Shown here in pieces: positions 7,413 to 16,856 of a DNA stretch of 64,000 nucleotides (position 1 is the first letter of the stretch; each line of letters opens with the position of its first letter). The notes under the pieces were generated by a model. The model was not told where the DNA came from. It made no database searches and saw only the letters and a program-made list of their open reading frames with translations. A program made the position numbers and the translations under genes. This DNA is from JAAZBW01 sp035647855 (lineage in GTDB: Bacteria > Actinomycetota > Actinomycetes > Actinomycetales > Actinomycetaceae), in the NCBI GenBank assembly GCA_035647855.1, contig DASRMP010000048.1, positions 1 to 64,000 of the forward strand, read 5' to 3'.

Positions 7413-7559
7413 GTCCCTCAACGAATACCGATCACCGCGACAGCCCCCAGCTATTCGCGCTTTCGCTCGTTTCCCTCGCAGCCGCTGGTTCAATGAGGGA
7501 CGCATACTACGGCGGGGCCGTGGTGCGTACCTCCCTCATGAGAGCACTCATGAGGGAGG
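7413..7559. promoter_or_regulatory. Nested inverted repeats before the relaxase: oriT or operator candidate
   Basis: An outer perfect inverted repeat pairs GTCCCTCA (7413-7420) with TGAGGGAC (7494-7501). An inner one pairs CCTCCCTCATGAG (7530-7542) with CTCATGAGGGAGG (7547-7559), a perfect 13-bp stem with an AGCA loop ending 5 bp before the relaxase ATG. All four arms share CCCTCA/TGAGGG. MobF relaxases cut at an oriT containing an inverted repeat that is often close to their own gene, and they can repress their own promoter, so both roles are plausible. The nick site is not identifiable. The inner stem would also mask the ribosome-binding site GGGAGG. Confidence 0.6.
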
Positions 7560-7564
7560 CCAGG

Positions 7565-10500
7565 ATGAAGGGCGGTGTGACCCTATTCCGCGGTGCTGGT
7601 GTGGCTGCGCGCCGGTACCTGGAATCCGATCGCGCCACCGCTGACGACTACTACCTCGAAGCCGGAACCGCCCTCGCGAACTTCACCATTACCGATGCCC
7701 GAGGCGAGGTTATCGACGCTCGCACCCTGAACGCTGACGAGTACGCGGCATGGGTGGACTGGACCGATCCCGTCACCGGCACCTCGATGGGAATCCCGCG
7801 CGAACCAGGCGGCGGGAAGCGCGGATCGCCGCGGTTCGCGGAGATGGTGATCAACGCCCCCAAGAGCCTGTCGATCGCCGCCGCACTCCACCCGGAAGTC
7901 TCGGAAGCGCTCGATGCCGCTCAGGCGGATGCAGCAGCGGAGATACGGCGATGGCTCGCCCAGAACTCCACCACGCGCGTCGGCCCGCGCGGTGCGCAGG
8001 AAGTGGTGCCAGTGGAGTCGCTACAGACGGTCGCCGTCACGCATAAGACGACTCGTGCGGGTGATCCGCACCGGCACATCCACTTCCAGATCGGCACCCG
8101 CGTGCAGGCGGCAGGGAAATGGCGCGCTCTGGATACTGGCGCGTTGTTCAAGCAGCAGGGTGCGATCCGCGCACTCGGCACTGCCGTCATCGCCGCACAC
8201 CCGTACCTCGCCGCCGTGCTCGACGCGCACGGTCTCACGCTTGATCCGGTGTCTGGTGAGGTTATCGAGTTGCGGCCGTTCAATGCGGTTATGTCGAAGC
8301 GTGCACGTCAGGTGGAACGCAACCTCGACCGCCTTGAACACGAATGGGAGCAAGCGCGCCCCGGAGAGACGACGGGGCCGGTGGTGCGTGCTCGCCTATT
8401 GCATAAGGCATGGGCGCACGAACGCCCGAGCAAGAAACCGTCCGTGTTGGCGTCGGAGGCTGGGTGGCGGGCGGAACTCGAAGACGCCGGATACGCTCCC
8501 GATACCCTCGCAAAGGCCGAGCGGTCCGCAGCCATGGCGATCGATGACCTCTCCATTCAGCAAGTAGCATCGCGCGCTCTCGACCGTTGCGAGGCGGGCG
8601 GGTCGGCGTGGACGCCGCACACAATCCAGGAGCACGTCGCCCGCATCACTACAGAAGCAGGCATCACCGCGACTTCCGAAGAGCTGCGAGAGTTCGTGCA
8701 ACTCGCGACCGTCCTGGCACGGGCGGATTGCTTCTCGGTGCTGCCCGAGCGTGTTGCACGGCCGGATCATGTTGCGCACCTCACGAGCCTCCGCGTCGTC
8801 GAAGCAGAAACCCGCCTCCGTGACCTCCTCACCGCTGCAACGCCAGAGCACGCAGCGCAGTACCCGGATGTTGCATCGCTCCCGTCCTCACAGGGTCTTG
8901 ATGCTGACCAGTTGCAGGCCGCCGCAGCAATCGCGTCAACTGATTCGTTGGTGATCGTGGAAGGTGCAGCCGGGTCGGGGAAGACGACGATGCTGCGCCC
9001 CGCAATCGACGCTGCCCACGCGGACGGCAGGCGCACGCGAGTGGTCGCGCCGACGAAAAAGGCTGCACAGGTCGCAGGCGAAGCACTCGGTATCCCCGCC
9101 GACAGTGTTGCGGCGCTCGTCCACGCGCACGGGTACCGATGGAACACCGATGGTGTGTGGACACGCCTGAGCATCGGGGACACCGACCCTGAGACCGGGC
9201 GCACCTACAACGGCCCACCCGAGGATGCGCGGCTGACCGTAGGTGAACGAGTGATCGTGGATGAAGCGGGAATGCTCGATCAAGACACCACCATCGCACT
9301 CATGACCGTCACCGCGGAGGCCTGGGCGACGGTCGCGCTGGTCGGCGACCGCGCACAACTCCCCGCCGTCGGACGTGGCGGTGTCCTCGACATGGCTGCG
9401 CGGATACGTGGTGTGACGTTCAATATGACCGGGCTGCACCGCTTCACCAACCCCCAATACGCGACGCTGACTCTGCAACTGCGTAACGGCGACAAGCCCG
9501 CCGAGGCGTTCGATACCTTGCAGGCGATGGGACTTATCCGCCTGCACGACTCCGAGGAGTCGCTGCGTGAACACATCGCCGAGAACGCCACTCCGGGTGC
9601 CGCGGTGACGGTCGCTACGAATGAGGACGCCCGCGAACTCAACGCCCGCATCCAAGCAGCGCGGCTCGACAGTGGCGCACTCGACGACACCCGCACCGTC
9701 ACCGGCAGTGACGGCCTCGACATCGGTGCAGGTGATGTGATTCAGACGCGGAAGAACGACAGCACGATCGGAGTGGCGAACCGGCAGACCTTCACCGTCC
9801 AACAGGTCACCGACGACGGGGCGGTGTACGCCGTCGAGAACGGGAATGAGCGGAAGAGGCAGCAGACCGTGAAGCTCCCCGCTGAGTATGTGAGCGAGCA
9901 CGCGCACCTGGCTTACGCCTCGACCGCCTACGGCGTGCAAGGCGTCACCGTCGATATCTCGCATACGGTGTTGGATGAGGCGATCAGCGCGGCGGGGCTC
10001 TACGTCGGCCTCACTCGCGGGCGCGAGCACAACACCCTCCACTACATCGCCGAGAACACCGTGGAGGCGCGGGAGCAGTTCGTGCAGGCCATGACACGCG
10101 ACAGTGCCGACCGCGGCCTTGACCACGCCACCACAGCGGCCGAGGAAGCGACCCGCGGACTCATCAATGACGGCCCCATCAGGTTCGTCAACGCAGAACG
10201 TCACCGACTCACCGAAGCAATCGCCCGCGCCGAAACGCAAGCAGCGAAATGGGAACAGACAGCGCGAGCGATCGCTGAACTACGGCAGACGCATCTGGTG
10301 GAACGCGAACAGCACCAGACAGCTGTCACCGTTGCCGAGGAGCATGCGCACGAGGTCCAACACGAAGTCACCGCCCCGCTCGTGGAGGCGGCGAGAACCG
10401 ATGGACAGGCGGTGCTCGCCGCCCAGCAGCAGGCATGGGATGCAGAGCGCACCTACCAGCAGGTAGGAAGGCTGCGACGGCGCTCTGCGGCCAGGACCCG

Positions 10501-11011
10501 CGACGACGCACACCGTACCCGCGAACGACTCCACACCGAGGCACAACGGAAGTGGGGCACCGCCCCGCACGCCCTGGACGGCCTGGAAGCTTGGGCGCAG
10601 ACTGCCGCCCAGAGGCAGGCCGCTGAGCACCCCACGGTCATCGACGCGGGACGCGAAGTCCACGACGCGCGGGAAGCAGCGGGGCAACTCGCCAAACAGC
10701 AGCTTGCTGAACAGCAGCAACTCCGGGTGCGCATCTACGGCAAGGACGGTAGAGCACCAGACGGTGGCCCGGCGAAGGAGACGACCCGGTGGCGGGAGCG
10801 TGCCGAGACGCTACGCCGCACACTCAACGAGATCGAACTGCTCTCGCCAGGAGAGGCTGCACAGCTCTTCCGGCAGCGGCAGGCGGAAACCGAGGCGCGT
10901 CGAATCACGGCCGAGCGCGCCCGTGCTCAACGCGCGAAGAAGCTCACTCCCACCGAGTGGGAGCCACGTCGATCCCCAGGAACGCAGCGCGAACGCGGCA
11001 TCGGGTTCTAA
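7565..11011 (+). CDS. MobF (TrwC/TraA-like) relaxase-helicase
   Basis: 1148 aa from the ATG at 7565, preceded by GGGAGG. The frame stays open upstream to 6869, but that part is antisense to a membrane protein gene and carries no domain. Tyr29/Tyr30 near the N-terminus are candidate catalytic tyrosines; H-R-H-I-H at 169-173 is the metal-binding triad of MobF relaxases. A RecD-like helicase follows, with Walker A GAAGSGKTT at 467-475 and DEAGMLD as Walker B. The C-terminal third (about 850-1148) is helical and coiled-coil-like. The enzyme nicks oriT, stays bound to the 5' end and unwinds the strand during transfer. No coupling protein or mating-pore gene is nearby, so transfer would need a helper element. 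Confidence 0.92.
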   Translation: MKGGVTLFRGAGVAARRYLESDRATADDYYLEAGTALANFTITDARGEVIDARTLNADEYAAWVDWTDPVTGTSMGIPREPGGGKRGSPRFAEMVINAPKSLSIAAALHPEVSEALDAAQADAAAEIRRWLAQNSTTRVGPRGAQEVVPVESLQTVAVTHKTTRAGDPHRHIHFQIGTRVQAAGKWRALDTGALFKQQGAIRALGTAVIAAHPYLAAVLDAHGLTLDPVSGEVIELRPFNAVMSKRARQVERNLDRLEHEWEQARPGETTGPVVRARLLHKAWAHERPSKKPSVLASEAGWRAELEDAGYAPDTLAKAERSAAMAIDDLSIQQVASRALDRCEAGGSAWTPHTIQEHVARITTEAGITATSEELREFVQLATVLARADCFSVLPERVARPDHVAHLTSLRVVEAETRLRDLLTAATPEHAAQYPDVASLPSSQGLDADQLQAAAAIASTDSLVIVEGAAGSGKTTMLRPAIDAAHADGRRTRVVAPTKKAAQVAGEALGIPADSVAALVHAHGYRWNTDGVWTRLSIGDTDPETGRTYNGPPEDARLTVGERVIVDEAGMLDQDTTIALMTVTAEAWATVALVGDRAQLPAVGRGGVLDMAARIRGVTFNMTGLHRFTNPQYATLTLQLRNGDKPAEAFDTLQAMGLIRLHDSEESLREHIAENATPGAAVTVATNEDARELNARIQAARLDSGALDDTRTVTGSDGLDIGAGDVIQTRKNDSTIGVANRQTFTVQQVTDDGAVYAVENGNERKRQQTVKLPAEYVSEHAHLAYASTAYGVQGVTVDISHTVLDEAISAAGLYVGLTRGREHNTLHYIAENTVEAREQFVQAMTRDSADRGLDHATTAAEEATRGLINDGPIRFVNAERHRLTEAIARAETQAAKWEQTARAIAELRQTHLVEREQHQTAVTVAEEHAHEVQHEVTAPLVEAARTDGQAVLAAQQQAWDAERTYQQVGRLRRRSAARTRDDAHRTRERLHTEAQRKWGTAPHALDGLEAWAQTAAQRQAAEHPTVIDAGREVHDAREAAGQLAKQQLAEQQQLRVRIYGKDGRAPDGGPAKETTRWRERAETLRRTLNEIELLSPGEAAQLFRQRQAETEARRITAERARAQRAKKLTPTEWEPRRSPGTQRERGIGF

Positions 11012-11045
11012 TGCCGCGACGACCGCCGAGCACGTCCGAGCTGGT

Positions 11046-11903
11046 TCAGAACCGGGTACGCGTGTGAGAGCGGGCGGCCTTGCGATACTCGCTGGGGGTG
11101 ATCCCGTAGATTCGTTTCATGATCCGGGTCGCGTAACACGGGTCGACCCAGCCCACCGCCTCCGCGCAGCGCTGCACCGTCCAGCTCGTGGTGAGCAGCA
11201 GCTCCGCAAGCCGTTCCACGCGCAGCCGAGCCAACACCTGCATCGGCGACGCCCCGAGTTCGGTGTGGAAGACCCGTGTGAGCTGCGAGCCGGAGAGGTT
11301 CGCGAGTCGGCTCAGATCGGCTACCCTCCATCGGCGAGCAAGATCGAGACGGAGTGCGGTCGTGACGACACGCGCTTCACTCCGCGGCATGATCGAGGTG
11401 GACGGTGAGACCACACGGTCAATGCGAGCCAGGAACCCCAGCGTTGCTCCCAAGAATGCGAGGTCGATGTTTGCCGCCGGTGTGTCGCAGGAGGCCAAGG
11501 ACCGCGCGTCGCTGATGAGGGTTCGACGTTCCACCTTCGACGGTCGTAACGAGAGGATCGGCCCGGTTCCTTCAACGGCGGCCTGGAATGCTGCAGTTAC
11601 AGGCGCGGTCGTCCGTGTCCACGCGAGTTGCTGTTCGAGGAAACTCGGGTCGAGGTAGAACGTGACTGTCTCTGCGATCGGGAGCGGTTCACCGCTGACC
11701 AGCGCTCTTGCTGGAAGGATCGCGATGTCACCCTCGGCCAGAGCGGTCGAGCATTCTCTGTGTTCCAGCGTCGTCCATCCAGCGGTAACGACAACAACCT
11801 TCGCCTGCGGGTACGAGATGGGATCGACACTGCGACTATGGCGTACTCGAATGACTCGCACCGCTCGCGTACGTGTACCTGCGATCTGGGGAAGCATCCA
11901 CAC
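11046..11903 (-). CDS. AraC-family transcriptional regulator
   Basis: 285 aa. The C-terminal 100 residues (about 180-280) hold the two helix-turn-helix motifs of AraC proteins: VADLSRLANLSGSQLTRVF, then TVQRCAEAVGWVDPCYATR, followed by the family's YGITPSEYRKA ending. The N-terminal part is a cupin-like sensing domain. The GTG start lies 6 nt after the permease stop with AAGAAG upstream, so it is the last gene of an ABC-transporter operon. It probably controls the exporter or responds to its substrate; the ligand is unknown. Confidence 0.85.
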   Translation of the reverse strand: MWMLPQIAGTRTRAVRVIRVRHSRSVDPISYPQAKVVVVTAGWTTLEHRECSTALAEGDIAILPARALVSGEPLPIAETVTFYLDPSFLEQQLAWTRTTAPVTAAFQAAVEGTGPILSLRPSKVERRTLISDARSLASCDTPAANIDLAFLGATLGFLARIDRVVSPSTSIMPRSEARVVTTALRLDLARRWRVADLSRLANLSGSQLTRVFHTELGASPMQVLARLRVERLAELLLTTSWTVQRCAEAVGWVDPCYATRIMKRIYGITPSEYRKAARSHTRTRF

Positions 11904-11909
11904 GCTTCT

Positions 11910-13832
11910 TCATGCCTTCGCGAGGGTCCGCGGACGAGCGAGTCTGGCTCCGACTCCCAGCTGTGACGCAGTGACGGCGACCGCCCCGGCAACAGCGAAG
12001 AGGGCGGTGAGTGTCGGGATCGGGATTGTCGGGGTGATGCTGGCATTCATGTGGGCGAGCATCGCGCTCAGTCTCATGTAGGCGATGGCGAGCACGGCAG
12101 TCGTGAGGAACCCCGCGGTGGCGATGATGATGACAGTCTCGATAAGTACGGTGATTCTGATTTGCCCTTGGGTGGTGCCGATTGAGCGAAGGAGATCGAG
12201 TTCAGTCTTGCGTTCTCGGACGGAGCTGAGCGCGGTGAGTGCCATTGCGAAGACGGTGAGCAGGATCGCGGCTCCGAGCATGGCGACGATCCCGCGGATT
12301 TGTTGAGCCTGCCAGTTCGCGGTTCCCTGATGGAGCCATTCAGTCTTCGTGATCGCGTCGATCCCGGGCGTTGCGGTGTTCAGTTCCTGGGTGAGGCGTT
12401 CCGGCGTGGTTTCAGGGGAAGCGCTGATCCAGGTGTGGTTTTCGACGACGTCCTGTTGCCATGCGGGTGCGAAAGATGGGGCGGCGATGATTTCCGCACG
12501 GATGAGGCTGTTGCTGCGGATGACCGCTCCAACGGTGACCGGGATCGGTGTGCCGTCAGGGTCGGCCAGTTCGATGGTGTCCCCGATCTGAGCGTTCTCC
12601 GAGGTTGTCGCGACGGTGGTGTTATCGAGGGTGGTGAGGTCACCGTCGATGACGTCGATGGCGATCGCGTCGGTGATGGTGGCGGGGTTGATCCATGAGA
12701 CCCAGACGTTCTCGGAGTCGTCGTCGCCGGATGACCATCCGGCTGAGGTGGTGAGGGTGTTGATCGAAGCGACCCCGGCGACGTGTTCGGCTGTGCTCTG
12801 CTGGGCAGCGGTCAGGGGTCCGTTCTCGAGCACGATGTCGGCGGTGAGGTCTGCGCTGTAGCGGGCTTGGCTGAGCGTGAGCGAGGTTTGGGCGATCATG
12901 AACAGTCCGCCGGCGATCCCCATGAGGAGCAGGATCGGGGTGGCGAGGGCCGCGGTTCTACGGGTGGCGTGGCGGGCGTGAGCGGCCGCGAGCATCCCGA
13001 CGGCAGGCAGTGCTCCGGTCGTAATGATCCCGATGAAGCGGGCGAGGGCAGGCACGATCACGGGCGCGAGGGCGGCGATCGCGAGCACACCGAGGAAGGT
13101 GATCCCGAGGGTGGTGGTCTGGAAATCGCCCCGGGTGACAGGGACCATCAAGAGTCCCGCGACAGCGGCGATACCGAGGAGCCCTGCTATCCAGCGGGCA
13201 AGATTCATGGGTTTGCGGGTTGTTCCGGTTCCGGTAACCGCTTCGACCGGGTTGATGCGGCTGAGCCCGAGCGTGGTCGCCCATGCTCCGATCAACGATG
13301 TGGCGACGGCGACGAGGAAGCTGATGAGCAGCACTTCGGGGCGGAACGCGACGCTGAGGCCGATAGGGGCGAACCCGAAGGATTGCAGCGTCCACAGGAG
13401 CGGAGTGGCAAGGATCGCTCCGAGTACGACGCCGATGAGTGAGCCGATGATCGCGAGCAGAAGCGCCTCACGCACGATGATGCGACGAGTCTGCCCGACG
13501 CTCGCACCCGAGAGACGGAGCAACGCCAACTCCGTGCGCCGTTCACCGACCGCGAAAGACATCGTGGATGCCGTCATGAACACCATGACAAGTGCGGTCA
13601 AGATCAGCGTGCTCGACAGGAACGAGGTGGCACCATCGATCATCGCGCGCGCCTGTTGCTGCTCCACCAAGGTGCTGCCCATCCACCCGTCGGGCAGGCC
13701 GTCACGGTTGTTCGCGGCCATGAACGTCGCTGCGGTCGCGCAGAGAATCGTGGACGCGAACATGATGACCGCATGCACTCCCCGGTAGGTGGAGCGATGC
13801 GCGGCGAACATGCTCCAGGTCAGGCCGATCAT
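11910..13832 (-). CDS. FtsX-like ABC transporter permease
   Basis: 640 aa. An N-terminal hydrophobic segment (about 20-40) is followed by two FtsX-type blocks: one of three membrane spans at about 65-195 and the last three spans at about 525-640, with a large extracellular part between (about 330-510). The ERRTELALLR and ERKTELDLLR motifs precede each block. Extra spans lie at about 215-320. Such permeases work with MacB/LolD-type ATPases to export antimicrobial peptides, lipoproteins or other membrane-active compounds, or to confer resistance. It overlaps the ATPase gene by 4 nt (ATGA). At 640 aa it is shorter than the common 800-aa form. Confidence 0.88.
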   Translation of the reverse strand: MIGLTWSMFAAHRSTYRGVHAVIMFASTILCATAATFMAANNRDGLPDGWMGSTLVEQQQARAMIDGATSFLSSTLILTALVMVFMTASTMSFAVGERRTELALLRLSGASVGQTRRIIVREALLLAIIGSLIGVVLGAILATPLLWTLQSFGFAPIGLSVAFRPEVLLISFLVAVATSLIGAWATTLGLSRINPVEAVTGTGTTRKPMNLARWIAGLLGIAAVAGLLMVPVTRGDFQTTTLGITFLGVLAIAALAPVIVPALARFIGIITTGALPAVGMLAAAHARHATRRTAALATPILLLMGIAGGLFMIAQTSLTLSQARYSADLTADIVLENGPLTAAQQSTAEHVAGVASINTLTTSAGWSSGDDDSENVWVSWINPATITDAIAIDVIDGDLTTLDNTTVATTSENAQIGDTIELADPDGTPIPVTVGAVIRSNSLIRAEIIAAPSFAPAWQQDVVENHTWISASPETTPERLTQELNTATPGIDAITKTEWLHQGTANWQAQQIRGIVAMLGAAILLTVFAMALTALSSVRERKTELDLLRSIGTTQGQIRITVLIETVIIIATAGFLTTAVLAIAYMRLSAMLAHMNASITPTIPIPTLTALFAVAGAVAVTASQLGVGARLARPRTLAKA

Positions 13833-14593
13833 GCCGCGTCCTGACTCTGGGCGCTCTCCAAGCGGGCAAGACGAGTCGCGATCTGTTCAACATCGCCACC
13901 GGCGATCTCGTCCACGATCCTGCCATCGAACAAGAACAGCACCCGGTCTGCACGGGCGGCCACGCGAGCATCGTGGGTGACCATAACCACCGTTGACCCG
14001 TCGGCGATCATGTCCTGGAACAGATCGAGCACCGCCGTGCTGGTGTGAGAATCCAATGCGCCCGTGGGATCGTCCGCGAAGATCACTTCCGGCGTGGTGA
14101 CCAGTGCGCGTGCGATGGCGACGCGCTGTTGTTGGCCTCCCGAAAGCTCACCCGGAAGGTGGCGGGACCGACCGTCAAGCCCCACCCGTTGCAACGCTTC
14201 TACCGCGACAGAGCGTTTCGGTCTGCGACCGGCGAGCCGGAGCGGAAGCTCAGTGTTCTGCGCCGCGGTGAGTGATGGAACGAGGTTGAACGACTGGAAG
14301 ATGAAGCCGACCCTCGTGCGCCGCAGCCGGGTCAACTGCTTCTCCGACGCATCCGTGACGGAGGTTCCTGCGAGGGTCACGTTCCCGTCGCTTGCGCGCA
14401 GGAGCCCTGCCGCGCACAGCATCAGCGTCGACTTCCCGGAACCGGACGGTCCCATGATCGCAGTCCACGTCCCTGCGGCGAACGACGCGGAGACATCATC
14501 GAGCACGGGCACCTCACCGCCCGGTGTTGCGAAGCGGTGTGAGAGATGATCGATCACAAGTGGATCGCTGACGGATGAAGCATCGGAAGTCAT
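13829..14593 (-). CDS. ABC transporter ATP-binding protein (MacB/LolD type) with altered Walker B
   Basis: 254 aa. Walker A GPSGSGKST (about 48-56), Q-loop region FIFQSFNLVPSLT, signature LSGGQQQR, D-loop GALD and H-loop VTHD are all present. The Walker B reads VIFADDP where the family normally has ADEP: the catalytic Glu is Asp (GAT codon, near 14069-14071). This change usually slows ATP hydrolysis but may not abolish function. It is the first gene of the operon with permease and AraC regulator, and diverges from the two-component system across 130 bp. Confidence 0.92.
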   Translation of the reverse strand: MTSDASSVSDPLVIDHLSHRFATPGGEVPVLDDVSASFAAGTWTAIMGPSGSGKSTLMLCAAGLLRASDGNVTLAGTSVTDASEKQLTRLRRTRVGFIFQSFNLVPSLTAAQNTELPLRLAGRRPKRSVAVEALQRVGLDGRSRHLPGELSGGQQQRVAIARALVTTPEVIFADDPTGALDSHTSTAVLDLFQDMIADGSTVVMVTHDARVAARADRVLFLFDGRIVDEIAGGDVEQIATRLARLESAQSQDAA

Positions 14594-14666
14594 GCAACCA
14601 GTCCACCGTCAGCACCCGTGACCGGGCGATCATGCCTCCGTGAGAGTCACGGTAACGCCTGCACTA

Positions 14667-14683
14667 CCTGGGGGTAACCCAGG
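14667..14683. promoter_or_regulatory. Inverted repeat between ABC operon and two-component genes
   Basis: CCTGGG-GGTAA-CCCAGG has 6-bp arms and lies midway in the 130-bp divergent region. Given a response regulator next door, it is a candidate operator, with GGTAAC also occurring at 14651-14656. Not proven. Confidence 0.4.
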
Positions 14684-14711
14684 CGTGAAGGTGCCTCACG
14701 TCTCCGACGAA

Positions 14712-14717
14712 TACTGT
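14712..14717 (+). promoter_or_regulatory. -10 box of the sensor kinase gene (leaderless)
   Basis: TACTGT followed by 6 nt and then the ATG at 14724. There is no Shine-Dalgarno, so the message is probably leaderless. Confidence 0.4.
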
Positions 14718-14723
14718 TGAAAC

Positions 14724-16029
14724 ATGGGAGGAACACCGTCAGACAGCGTGCGGGGCGTGCTCGGCAACCCCCGACGATTCCTGTTCTCCCTGTGGCCGCT
14801 GCGGTCCATCGCCTACCTCATCACCAGCATCATCCTCGGCGTAGCGGCGATCCCGCTCACGGTGCTGCTGCTCGTGTTCGCTCCCGTCTGGGGCATCCTC
14901 CTCGGATGGATCGAACGCCGAAGAGTACGCCTCGCGGGACTCAGCGAAGTGCCCTCCGCCCACCTGCCACTTACCCACCGCGACTGGCGAGTATGGGTCC
15001 GAGTGCGGCTGAACGAGCCGACCCACCTGGCGTGAAGTCGGCTACCTCCTCGCAGCCATCATGTTCTCGCTCCTCGGTGCCGCGCTCCTCTTCGGCGGCG
15101 TCGTCGCGGTCGGAATCGTGCCCGCCGGGATGTGGATCGAGTTCCACCGGGAGACATCGACCCTCGAACTGTTCGGCGGCTGGGCGCTGCCCGAACCACT
15201 CATCGTGCTGCTCGTAGCACTCACAGCGCTCCTCGCTCTGACCGTGTTCAGCTATCTCGCTGCGCTGTTCACAGCGCTCCAATCCACCGTGGCGCACGCG
15301 CTCCTCACGCCACGACAAGACGAGATCGAGCGGCAGATCGCGAGACTCACCGTCTCCCGGATGACCCTGCTGGAAACGTTCGAGTCCGAACGACGCCGCA
15401 TCGAACGCAATCTCCACGACGGCGTGCAACAGCAACTCGTCTCCCTGACAATGTCACTCGCTATCGCTGAACTCGACCTCAAAGCAGCCGCCGACGCCGG
15501 GTACCCCGTCACGGAGGCCAGAGGATCGGTGGCTGCCGCCCATCGACAGGCTGAGGACGCGCTGATCGAGCTGCGCAATACCGTGCGCGGCATCCACCCC
15601 CATGCACTCAGTACCCACGGACTCACCGAAGCCATCAAGGAATTCGCCGGAAGAACTCCCATCCCCGTCGAGGAAGACATCGAGCTGCGCGGACGGCTCC
15701 CGCAGACCATCGAATCTAGTCTCTACTTCATCATCAGCGAAGCTCTCACCAACGCTGTCAAACACAGTGAAGCGAACCACATCGACATCAACATCCGCGC
15801 CGACGAACGGCGAGCGCACATGACCATCCGAGACAATGGACGCGGAGGCGTCGACCCGACACGAGGCACCGGAATCCGTGGCCTCCGTGAACGCGTCGAA
15901 ACCCACCGAGGCATCTTCGAGGTCACCAGTCCCACCGGCGGCCCCACCACCATCGCCGTCACCATCCCGCTGCCGAAACACGCACCAGACCCAGCAGCGG
16001 GTCACGAGCAAGGAACGGAGCGGACGTGA
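14724..16029 (+). pseudogene. DesK-type sensor histidine kinase, frameshifted
   Basis: Two frames make one kinase. 14724-15035 gives 103 residues with two membrane spans; 15061-16029 gives 322 residues with two more spans, a dimerisation/phosphoacceptor part RRIERNLHDGVQQQL (acceptor His in NLHDG) and a HATPase_c domain (DNGRGG, GTGIRGLRERV). The downstream frame is open back to about 15025 and there reads TWREVGYLLAAIM, exactly what should follow the first half (LNEPT). One extra base in the CCC run 15022-15024 accounts for the break. It may be a true inactivating mutation, a phase-variable site or a sequencing error. The ATP-binding half could still be made separately. The response regulator gene overlaps the end (GTGA). 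Confidence 0.82.
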
Positions 16030-16682
16030 AGATCATCATCGCCGAAGACTCAACGCTCCTCCGCGCCGGACTCGTCAGCCTGCTCGAACGCCTCGGACAC
16101 CAGATCATCGCCGAGGCCGACGACGCACCCAGCCTGCTCTCCGCCGTCGACAAAGCCATCACACTCGGTGAGCAACCAGACATCGTGATCACCGACGTGC
16201 GAATGCCGCCAGAAAACCTCAACGACGGACTCGAAGCAGCACACGACATCCGCCACCGCCACCCCGAGCTTCCCATCCTCGTCCTCTCCCAATACCTCGC
16301 CGACGCCGACGCGCTCACACTCCTCGACAACGTCCAAGGAGGAATCGGCTACCTTCTCAAGGACCGCGTCAGCCGCGTCAGCGATCTCACTCACACCCTC
16401 GACGCCGTAGCGTCCGGCGGCGTTGTCATCGACCCCGACATCGTCAGCCACCTCCTCGGACGAACCCGCAAGAACTCGCCCATCGACACTCTCACCGACC
16501 GGGAACGCGAAGTCCTCGCCCACATGGCAAGCGGCCTCGCCAACGCAGAGATCGCGAACACGCTCGTCGTCAGCGACGCCGCCGTCGCCAAACACATCAA
16601 CAGCATCTTCGCCAAACTCGGACTCACCCCAGACCACGGACACCGCCGCGTCCGAGCCGTCCTCGCCTACCTGCATCAGTAG
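16026..16682 (+). CDS. LuxR/NarL-family response regulator
   Basis: 218 aa. The N-terminal receiver domain starts MKIIIAEDSTLLRAG (acidic pair E7, D8), has the phosphoacceptor Asp in IVITDVRMPP and the conserved Lys in YLLKDRV. The C-terminal LuxR-type HTH contains LTDREREVLAHMASGLANAEIA. The GTG start overlaps the kinase stop by 4 nt. With the divergent ABC exporter it probably forms a sensor-exporter module for cell-envelope stress or antimicrobial peptides. If the kinase is inactive, it may act without phosphorylation or be driven by another kinase. Confidence 0.93.
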   Translation: MKIIIAEDSTLLRAGLVSLLERLGHQIIAEADDAPSLLSAVDKAITLGEQPDIVITDVRMPPENLNDGLEAAHDIRHRHPELPILVLSQYLADADALTLLDNVQGGIGYLLKDRVSRVSDLTHTLDAVASGGVVIDPDIVSHLLGRTRKNSPIDTLTDREREVLAHMASGLANAEIANTLVVSDAAVAKHINSIFAKLGLTPDHGHRRVRAVLAYLHQ

Positions 16683-16752
16683 CCGAAGAGTGCGGCGTAG
16701 GTATCTCGCTCACGCGCCAGAACGCTTCACAAGGCCCGTAGCCAAGACGGAT

Positions 16753-16777
16753 CAATGCGCCTGGCATTGACGTTTTC
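16753..16777 (+). terminator. Terminator-like hairpin after the response regulator
   Basis: TCAATGC (16753-16759) pairs perfectly with GCATTGA (16765-16771) across a 5-nt loop, followed by CGTTTT. The stem is short and the T-run only four long, so termination may be partial. Confidence 0.45.
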
Positions 16778-16856
16778 GCCAGATGCCTCAGCCTGCGCCA
16801 CACGATAGAATCGTTATCGCAAACACGCAGATTCAGACGCAGCTATGTTTGCTCCC

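Noticed and set aside
6869..7564. N-terminal extension of the relaxase frame by 232 codons
   Set aside because: It is antisense to the membrane protein gene, has no domain, and crosses the repeat-rich divergent region; the ATG at 7565 has a good ribosome-binding site and starts the relaxase domain.
12783..13442. 219-codon plus-strand frame
   Set aside because: It is antisense to the FtsX permease and has a composition typical of complementary-strand frames.
16791..16830. CGATA/TATCG inverted repeat near the relaxase break as an attachment site
   Set aside because: The arms are only 5 bp and no matching copy was found near the recombinase, so it cannot be separated from chance.
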